From an uncultured Alistipes sp. (GTDB lineage: Bacteria; Bacteroidota; Bacteroidia; Bacteroidales; Rikenellaceae): 64,000 nucleotides of DNA. The position numbers and the translations under genes were made by a program. Shown piece by piece: positions 58,247-64,000 of this stretch. Under the pieces are notes generated by a model that was given only the letters and a program-made list of their open reading frames with translations, was not told the DNA's origin and searched no databases. The stretch's first letter is position 1; every line of letters starts with the position of its first letter. Location: positions 475,562-539,561 of the forward strand of contig NZ_CAJTXD010000001.1 of assembly GCF_910580175.1 (NCBI RefSeq), read 5' to 3'.

Positions 58247-60976
58247 ATGGCAGACGTTAAACGGGTCTACACGTTCGGCAACAAGGAAGCCGAAGGCAAC
58301 GGCAAAATGCGCGAACTGCTGGGCGGCAAAGGCGCCAACCTCGCAGAAATGAACCTGATAGGCATCCCCGTGCCTCCGGGCTTTACCATCACCACGGAGG
58401 TGTGCACCGAATATTACCAGCACGGCAAACAGGCCGTCATCGAGATGCTGCGCCCCGAGGTCGAGAAGGCGATGAAGAACATCGAGCGTCTCACGGGCAT
58501 GCAGTTCGGCGACAAGGAGATGCCCTTGTTGGTATCGGTGCGTTCGGGCGCCCGCGCCTCGATGCCCGGCATGATGGACACGATCCTCAACCTGGGCATG
58601 AACGACCAGGCCGTCGAGGCCGTGGCCAAACGCACGGGCAACCCGCGCTTCGCATGGGACTCCTACCGTCGTTTCGTGCAGATGTACGGCGACGTGGTGC
58701 TGGGCATGAAACCCGTATCGAAAGAAGACCATGATCCGTTCGAAGAGATCATCGAGGCACAGAAAGCCAAGCGCGGCGTGAAGAACGACACCGACCTGAC
58801 GACCGACGACCTGAAGGAGCTGGTCAAGAACTTCAAGGCCGCCGTGAAGAAGCAGACGGGCGAAGACTTCCCGACCAATCCGTGGGATCAGCTCTGGGGT
58901 GCCATCTGCGCCGTGTTCGGTTCGTGGATGAACGAGCGCGCGATCCTCTACCGCAAGCTCAACAACATCCCCGCCGAATGGGGCACGGCCGTGTCGGTGC
59001 AGGCGATGGTCTTCGGCAACATGGGGCAGAACTCCGCCACGGGCGTGGCATTCTCGCGCGACGCCGCCACGGGCGAAAACATCTTCAACGGCGAGTACCT
59101 CATCAACGCCCAGGGCGAGGACGTCGTGGCCGGCATCCGCACCCCGCAGCAGATCACGATCGAGGGTTCGAAGCGTTGGGCCAAGGCACAGAACATCAGC
59201 GAGGAGGAGCGCAAGTCGAAATACCCCTCGCTCGAAGAGGTCATGCCCGAGGTATATAAAGAGCTGAACGACATCCAGCACCACTTGGAGCAGTATTTTA
59301 CCGACATGCAGGATATCGAGTTCACGATCCAAGACGGCAAGTTGTGGATGCTCCAGTGCCGCAACGGCAAGCGCACGGGCGCCGCGATGGTCAAGATCGC
59401 CATGGACATGCTGCGCGAGGGTCTGATCGACGAGAAGACCGCCGTGCTGCGCTGCGAACCGGCCAAGCTCGATGAGTTGCTCCACCCCGTCTTCGACAAG
59501 AAAGCCATCGCTTCGGCGCAGGTCATTACCAAAGGTCTGCCCGCCTCGCCGGGCGCAGCGACCGGCCCCGTGGTGTTCTTCGCCGACGATGCGGAGAAGG
59601 TGCTCGCCAAGACGGGTCAGAAAGCCATTCTGGTGCGTATCGAGACCTCGCCCGAAGACCTCAAGGGCATGCTCGACGCGGCAGGCATCCTCACGGCCCG
59701 CGGCGGCATGACGTCGCACGCAGCCGTCGTAGCACGCGGCATGGGCAAATGCTGCGTATCGGGCGCCGGCGAGCTGGAAATCGACTACAAGGCCCGCACC
59801 ATCAAAGTCAACGGCTTTACCGTCAAGGAGGGCGACTGGATTTCGCTCAACGGCTCGACGGGCGAAGTCTACTTAGGTCAGGTGGCCACCAAAGCCGCCG
59901 ACTTGAGCGGCGACTTCGGCAAGCTGATGGAGCTGGCCGGCAAATACTCGGTGCTCAAGGTGCGCGCCAATGCCGACACGCCCAAAGATGCGGCCCAGGC
60001 CTTTGCGTTCGGCGCCGAGGGCATCGGTCTCTGCCGCACGGAGCATATGTTCTTCGAGGGCGACCGCATCAAGGCCATCCGCGAAATGATCCTTTCCGAC
60101 GACGAGGCGGGCCGCCGCGTAGCGCTGGCCAAGCTGCTGCCCATGCAGCGCGGCGACTTCGAGGGGCTGTTCAAGGCCATGAACGGCTATCCCGTGACCG
60201 TTCGTCTCTTGGATCCCCCCTTGCACGAGTTCGTACCCCACGATGAGAAGGGCCAGAAGGAGATGGCCGAGGAGATGCACGAGCCGCTCGCGAAGATCGT
60301 GGCCAAGGTGGAAGCCCTGGCCGAGTTCAACCCCATGCTGGGCCACCGCGGCTGCCGCTTGGGCAACACCTATCCCGAGATTACCGAAATGCAGACCCGC
60401 GCCATCATCGAGGCGGCCATGAACGTCAAGGCGGCCGGTATCCCCGTCCATGTGGAGATCATGGTGCCGCTGGTGGGCAATCATAAGGAGCTGCGCTACC
60501 AGAAGAACATCATCGACCGGACGGCCGAGCAGGTCTTTACCGAGCGCAACGACAAGATCGAATACATGGTCGGCACGATGATCGAGGTGCCGCGCGCCGC
60601 CGTGACGGCCAACCAGATCGCCGAAGTGGCGCAGTTCTTCTCGTTCGGAACCAACGACCTGACGCAGATGACGCTGGGCTTCTCGCGCGACGACATCTCG
60701 AAGTTCCTGCCCATCTACCTCGAAAAGGGCATCCTGAAGAACGACCCGTTCCAGATTCTGGACCGCAACGGTGTGGGCCAGCTCATCCGCGAAGCGGTGT
60801 TCAAGGGCCGCGGCACGCGCGAGAACCTCAAGTGCGGCATCTGCGGCGAACACGGCGGCGAACCCTCCTCGGTAGAGTTCTGCCACTATGCCGGTCTCAA
60901 CTACGTGAGCTGCTCGCCGTTCCGTGTGCCCATCGCCCGGGTGGCTGCGGCGCATGCGGCGCTGAACCAGAAATAA
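58247..60976 (+). CDS. ppdK: Pyruvate, phosphate dikinase
   Basis: 909 aa. It interconverts pyruvate, ATP and phosphate with PEP, AMP and pyrophosphate. Domains: N-terminal ATP-grasp (GGKGANLAEMNLIGIPVPPG; SVRSGARASMPGMMDTILN), the central swivelling domain with catalytic His in GGMTSHAAVVARGMGK (near 485), and the C-terminal PEP/pyruvate barrel with GHRGCRLG and the catalytic Cys in SCSPFRVPIAR. The complementary enzyme, pyruvate kinase, is also in the window. Confidence 0.98.
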   Translation: MADVKRVYTFGNKEAEGNGKMRELLGGKGANLAEMNLIGIPVPPGFTITTEVCTEYYQHGKQAVIEMLRPEVEKAMKNIERLTGMQFGDKEMPLLVSVRSGARASMPGMMDTILNLGMNDQAVEAVAKRTGNPRFAWDSYRRFVQMYGDVVLGMKPVSKEDHDPFEEIIEAQKAKRGVKNDTDLTTDDLKELVKNFKAAVKKQTGEDFPTNPWDQLWGAICAVFGSWMNERAILYRKLNNIPAEWGTAVSVQAMVFGNMGQNSATGVAFSRDAATGENIFNGEYLINAQGEDVVAGIRTPQQITIEGSKRWAKAQNISEEERKSKYPSLEEVMPEVYKELNDIQHHLEQYFTDMQDIEFTIQDGKLWMLQCRNGKRTGAAMVKIAMDMLREGLIDEKTAVLRCEPAKLDELLHPVFDKKAIASAQVITKGLPASPGAATGPVVFFADDAEKVLAKTGQKAILVRIETSPEDLKGMLDAAGILTARGGMTSHAAVVARGMGKCCVSGAGELEIDYKARTIKVNGFTVKEGDWISLNGSTGEVYLGQVATKAADLSGDFGKLMELAGKYSVLKVRANADTPKDAAQAFAFGAEGIGLCRTEHMFFEGDRIKAIREMILSDDEAGRRVALAKLLPMQRGDFEGLFKAMNGYPVTVRLLDPPLHEFVPHDEKGQKEMAEEMHEPLAKIVAKVEALAEFNPMLGHRGCRLGNTYPEITEMQTRAIIEAAMNVKAAGIPVHVEIMVPLVGNHKELRYQKNIIDRTAEQVFTERNDKIEYMVGTMIEVPRAAVTANQIAEVAQFFSFGTNDLTQMTLGFSRDDISKFLPIYLEKGILKNDPFQILDRNGVGQLIREAVFKGRGTRENLKCGICGEHGGEPSSVEFCHYAGLNYVSCSPFRVPIARVAAAHAALNQK

Positions 60977-61023
60977 AGCGTTTCGCCCCGCCAGAGAACC
61001 TCATCCGTTCTCTCCTTTAAATG

Positions 61024-61060
61024 AAATTACCCCTGCCGCCAAGTGCGGCAGGGGTAATTT
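61024..61060. terminator. Terminator of ppdK
   Basis: A perfect 16-bp stem AAATTACCCCTGCCGC/GCGGCAGGGGTAATTT with a 5-nt loop; TTT at the end. It is 47 nt after the stop. A nearby open frame begins inside it and is not a gene. Confidence 0.9.
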
Positions 61061-61246
61061 GTTGCATCCGGAACATTCCGCACGACGGGCAGGGCTTATT
61101 TTTCAAATGCCAAGAGGAGAAAAGAGACCCGCCACGACCTCGAAAAAGAAAAAAAATCGCATTCCGCCCCCCGGCGGATCGACCTGCGGCACGAGTGTTG
61201 CGATACCCCTATCCGTCATCAAAATTATTCGGTTCGTGGAATTTAC

Positions 61247-61277
61247 TTGGCGTAGAACGTTTTTTTTTATACTTTTA
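61247..61277 (+). promoter_or_regulatory. Promoter of the outer-membrane barrel gene
   Basis: TTG at 61247-61249, 20 nt, TACTTTTA at 61270-61277 (one mismatch at the last base). The leader is about 45 nt. The rest of the gap after the ppdK terminator is featureless. Confidence 0.55.
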
Positions 61278-61325
61278 CCCTGGTAAACAGACACTGCAAC
61301 AAACGCTCAATTAAAATAATCGGAA

Positions 61326-61793
61326 ATGAAAAAGATTCTTCTCGCGGCAATCGCCGCTCTTTGCATGGCAGGGGCCGCCTCGGCCCAGGATCGGGGCGGA
61401 TGGGGCATCGGCCCGCAGATCGGCGTCTACACCAACACGGGCGCCGACGGTGCAATCTTCGGCATCGGCGCCGCAGCCCGCTACGGCATTACCGATGCGT
61501 GGCGCGTGCAGCCTGCCGTGACCTTCCTCTGCAAGAAATATTGCTCGGTAGACATCAGCGCAGACGTGCAGTACCTCTTCAAGGTAGCCAGCTTCTGGAC
61601 AGTATATCCTCAGGCCGGTTTGAGCGCCAACGACATCGGCGACTGGTCGTGCGGCATCAACCTCGGTGCCGGAACGGACTTCGCGATCGCCCGCAACTGG
61701 GATCTCTCGGCCGGATTCAAATGGATGGTCCAGACCCGCAAGTATGCGAAAAACCCGATCATCATCAACGTAGGCGCAACCTACAAGTTCTAA
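61326..61793 (+). CDS. Outer-membrane beta-barrel protein (OmpX-like)
   Basis: 155 aa. Signal peptide cleaved after SAQ. Alternating hydrophobic/aromatic strands, for example WGIGPQIGVYTNTG, GIGAAARYGITDAWRVQPAV, SCGINLGAGTDFAI and DLSAGFKWMVQTRK, and a final IIINVGATYKF with C-terminal Phe, as expected for an eight-strand barrel. It has its own promoter and a strong terminator. Confidence 0.85.
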   Translation: MKKILLAAIAALCMAGAASAQDRGGWGIGPQIGVYTNTGADGAIFGIGAAARYGITDAWRVQPAVTFLCKKYCSVDISADVQYLFKVASFWTVYPQAGLSANDIGDWSCGINLGAGTDFAIARNWDLSAGFKWMVQTRKYAKNPIIINVGATYKF

Positions 61794-61819
61794 ACCGCCG
61801 CCGGGACACCCGGACGTAC

Positions 61820-61864
61820 AATTACGGGGAAAGCCGATTGTTTCGGCTTTCCCCGTAATTTTTT
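61820..61864. terminator. Strong terminator after the barrel gene
   Basis: A perfect 18-bp stem AATTACGGGGAAAGCCGA/TCGGCTTTCCCCGTAATT with loop TTGTT, ending in TTTTTT. The remaining gap to 62235 (about 370 nt) has no supported gene or repeat. Confidence 0.95.
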
Positions 61865-62235
61865 CGGTGGGAACACGCCCGCCGGATCCAAAATATTTTT
61901 TCAGCGCATTCCGGCACGCCTCGCGCGTTCCGGCATGTCTCTATGCGTTTCCCGCCGGACGGGTTTCGGAGCACCGGTTTTCGTTCGACCGAATCATCTC
62001 GAAGATCCGGCGCCCGACCGGCGCATAAGAACGCCATGCGGACTTCTTGACGTCGCAGCCCGGATTCCGCCCCTCGCAACCGACGACGCCCCGAAACGCA
62101 GCCTGCTTAACGAAAAACGCGCGGGCCGCTGCGGCATCGGAATGACAGATCGTCCCGTCGCTGTCGGCCTTCCGGAAACCAGCACTATTCCCGATACAAA
62201 CAAAGACAGCAAATAAAACCGAATGCGTACTACTT

Positions 62236-62781
62236 TCAGCGCGTTTTATAATTGCAACGGTATTTTCCTTTGGCCAGATTGAGCAGCTTGCCTTTCAGCA
62301 GATTGCGGCGCAGGGGAGCTACCCGGTCGACGAAGACGCGCCCTTCGGTATGGTCGTATTCGTGCTGGATGACCCAAGCCTTGTAGCCCGTGAACTCCTC
62401 GTCGTGGGGTTTCAGCTCCTCGTCCAGATAGCGCACGCGGATCGAAAGCGCACGCGGCACATCGGCATAAAGCCCCGGAAACGAGAGACATCCCTCGTTA
62501 TAGGTCTTCGTCTGGTCGGAATAAGCGTAGATTTCAGCATTGATGAACGCCCGTTTGAAGTCGGCGCACGACGGGTCGTCCTCGGCCCACGGCGTGGCAT
62601 CGACGATAAAGAGTTTCAGGCTCTTGCCGATCTGCGGAGCGGCCAGCCCCACGCCTCCGGCTTCGCCGAGGGTGATAAACATGTCGTCGACGAGCTTTTT
62701 CAGATCGGGAAAATCGGCAGCGACCGGCTCGCAGGGCTTGCGCAGCACCTCGTCGCCATAGATGACAATCGGATAAATCAT
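62236..62781 (-). CDS. def: Peptide deformylase
   Basis: 181 aa. Motif I GVGLAAPQIGKSLK, motif II EGCLSFPG (Cys metal ligand) and motif III HEYDHTEGRVFVDR (HExxH form HEYDH) are all intact. It removes the formyl group from new N-termini. It overlaps the ruvX stop by 4 nt. Confidence 0.98.
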   Translation of the reverse strand: MIYPIVIYGDEVLRKPCEPVAADFPDLKKLVDDMFITLGEAGGVGLAAPQIGKSLKLFIVDATPWAEDDPSCADFKRAFINAEIYAYSDQTKTYNEGCLSFPGLYADVPRALSIRVRYLDEELKPHDEEFTGYKAWVIQHEYDHTEGRVFVDRVAPLRRNLLKGKLLNLAKGKYRCNYKTR

Positions 62782-63191
62782 TGGTTGAACTCCATGTAAC
62801 TTTGTAAAATGATCGTGGCGGAAATCTTGTCCACCAACGCCTTATCGCGGCGGGCCATCTTACCGATGCCGCTTTCGAGCATCGCCCGGTGGGCCAGCAC
62901 CGAAGTGAAGCGCTCGTCGTGGAAAACCACCTCCTTGTCGGGCCATGCCTGCCGCAGCCGCGCCGCGAGCGGCTCGATGAAACGCCACGTCTCGGAGGGC
63001 GTGCCGTCCATCCGGGCGGGTTTGCCCAACACAATGGTACCAACGTTCTCGCGGGCAAAATAGTCTGCGAGCCACTTTTCGAGCTGCCGCGTGTCGACCG
63101 TCTCCAGCCCGCCGGCAATCAGCCGCAGGGGGTCGCTCACGGCGATGCCCGTGCGCTTGGTGCCGTAGTCTATGGCCAGAATGCGCGACAC
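62778..63191 (-). CDS. ruvX: Putative pre-16S rRNA nuclease / Holliday-junction resolvase-like protein
   Basis: 137 aa, the YqgF/RuvX family. It begins SRILAIDYGTKRTGIAVSD (RNase H-like first strand with catalytic Asp), has TIVLGKPARMDGTPSE and HDERFTSVLAHR, and ends DKISATIILQSYME with the last acidic residues. The start is GTG at 63191, whose G is shared with the TAG stop of glyS. It overlaps def by 4 nt. Confidence 0.93.
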   Translation of the reverse strand: MSRILAIDYGTKRTGIAVSDPLRLIAGGLETVDTRQLEKWLADYFARENVGTIVLGKPARMDGTPSETWRFIEPLAARLRQAWPDKEVVFHDERFTSVLAHRAMLESGIGKMARRDKALVDKISATIILQSYMEFNQ

Positions 63192-64000
63192 TAAAGGTTC
63201 AGCTTCTTGAAAAGTTTGCGATACGAGCACTCCTCGTCGACCATGGCATGCAGGGCTTCGATCTTCACGCGCTCCTGCTCCATCGAATCGCGGTGGCGCA
63301 CCGTCACGGTGCCGTCCTCGGCGGTCTGGCCGTCGACGGTGATGCAGAACGGCGTGCCGACGGCATCCTGACGGCGGTAACGCTTGCCGACCGAATCTTT
63401 CTCGTCGTAGACCACATTGAAATCGTATTTCAGTTCGTCGACGATCTTCTGCGCGATCTCGGGCATGCCGTCCTTCTTGACGAGCGGCAGGATGGCCGCC
63501 TTGACGGGAGCCAGAGCCGCAGGCAGGCGCAGCACCACGCGCGAATCGCCGCCGTCGAGCTGCTCCTCGGTGTAGGCCGCCGACATGACCTGCAGGAACA
63601 TGCGGTCGACGCCGATCGAGGTCTCGACGACATAGGGCACGTAGCTTTCGCCCGTCTCGGGGTCGAAATACTGGATTTTCTTGCCCGAAAACTTCTGGTG
63701 GTTGCCCAGGTCGAAGTCGGTGCGCGAGTGGATGCCCTCCACCTCCTTGAAGCCGAACGGGAAGTTGTACTCCACGTCGGTGGCGGCGTTGGCATAGTGG
63801 GCCAGCTTGTCGTGGTCGTGGAACCGGTAGTTGTCGTCGCCGAAGCCCAGGGCGCGGTGCCAGGCCATGCGGGTGTTCTTCCATTCGTTCCACCACTCCA
63901 TTTCGGTGCCGGGGCGCACGAAGAACTGCATCTCCATCTGCTCGAACTCGCGCATGCGGAAGATGAACTGGCGGGCGACGATCTCGTTGCGGAACGCCTT
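63191..64000 (-). CDS. glyS: Glycyl-tRNA synthetase, C-terminal part (truncated by window edge)
   Basis: The open frame continues past 64000; 269 residues are visible. The conserved FRNEIVARQFIFRMREFEQM, WWNEWKNTRMAWH, VPYVVETSIGVDRMFL and the anticodon-binding end (LAPVKAAILPLVKKDGMPEI to KKLNL) identify the single-chain class II eukaryote/Bacteroidetes-type enzyme. It attaches Gly to tRNA-Gly. ruvX and def follow with overlaps. Confidence 0.96.
   Translation of the reverse strand, partial: KAFRNEIVARQFIFRMREFEQMEMQFFVRPGTEMEWWNEWKNTRMAWHRALGFGDDNYRFHDHDKLAHYANAATDVEYNFPFGFKEVEGIHSRTDFDLGNHQKFSGKKIQYFDPETGESYVPYVVETSIGVDRMFLQVMSAAYTEEQLDGGDSRVVLRLPAALAPVKAAILPLVKKDGMPEIAQKIVDELKYDFNVVYDEKDSVGKRYRRQDAVGTPFCITVDGQTAEDGTVTVRHRDSMEQERVKIEALHAMVDEECSYRKLFKKLNL

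Noticed and set aside
61021..61314. A 97-codon plus-strand frame after ppdK
   Set aside because: It starts inside the perfect terminator hairpin of ppdK and contains the promoter of the next gene; the translation has no coding character.
61861..62235. Possible small gene in the gap between the barrel gene and def
   Set aside because: Short frames on both strands have no promoter, conserved motif or sensible composition; nothing is supported there.

Overview
The window looks like part of the chromosome of a high-GC member of the Bacteroidales. Alistipes (Rikenellaceae) is my best guess, by inference only. The evidence is Bacteroidetes-type promoters (TTG or TTTG, about 20 nt, then TAnnTTTG) before many genes, a SusC/SusD pair, a ribosomal protein S16 with a long Ala/Glu-rich tail, an Rnf complex preceded by an RseC-like protein, a one-chain pyruvate:ferredoxin oxidoreductase, and pyruvate phosphate dikinase. 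Most of it is dense housekeeping sequence with short gaps and many 4-nt ATGA overlaps. No phage, insertion sequence, CRISPR array or rRNA operon is visible.

Layout. 1-8.5 kb (minus): a uronate-type operon, LacI regulator > fructuronate reductase-like SDR > UxuA > SusC > SusD > fasciclin-domain lipoprotein, with a candidate operator at its promoter. 8.7-12.2 kb (minus): polysaccharide flippase, pyruvate kinase, AroQ. 12.4-14.0 kb (plus): Hpt, QueE, FtsB-like protein. 14.1-22.5 kb (minus): ThiL, then NadE-RseC-RnfBCDGEA. 22.8-30.0 kb (minus): zinc-ribbon coiled-coil protein, Nif3-like, MerR-like, RsmF-like methyltransferase, deoxynucleoside kinase, GH3-family protein and TrkA. 30.2-33.9 kb: a small Cys-rich membrane protein (plus), then CysQ and a three-gene module of unknown function (pseudo-receiver, helical-repeat membrane protein, glycosyltransferase-like membrane protein). 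34.0-38.0 kb: L21-L27 (plus); S16, RimM, MnmA (minus); tRNA-Arg(UCU) (plus). 38.1-44.2 kb (minus): LptB-AroA-AroC-PrmC-RecX-M23 peptidase, an overlapping operon. 44.4-48.4 kb (plus): RecQ, three small membrane proteins, KsgA. 48.6-51.1 kb (minus): a paired M16 peptidase. 51.3-55.5 kb (plus): pyruvate:ferredoxin oxidoreductase and a META/HslJ lipoprotein. 55.5-58.1 kb: the most accessory-looking stretch, with a 0.7-kb pyrimidine-biased gap, three tandem paralogous HTH genes and a degenerate EEP-family secreted protein. 58.2-64.0 kb: PpdK and an outer-membrane barrel (plus), then Def, RuvX and a partial GlyRS (minus).

How the genes fit together. Pyruvate kinase, pyruvate phosphate dikinase and pyruvate:ferredoxin oxidoreductase cover the PEP-pyruvate-acetyl-CoA node. 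Reduced ferredoxin from the oxidoreductase would feed Rnf, which passes electrons to NAD+ and pumps ions; NadE lies directly upstream of Rnf. AroQ, AroA and AroC are shikimate-pathway steps. The SusCD-UxuA-reductase operon suggests uptake and breakdown of a uronic acid or its derivative.

Most notable observations: a dispersed, covarying hairpin repeat that carries a complete promoter (five copies); a NadE that has lost its glutaminase cysteine; an EEP-fold protein that has lost its active site; a pseudo-receiver module; a palindromic back-to-back promoter; and an identical 14-bp palindrome at the LacI-operon promoter and inside uxuA.
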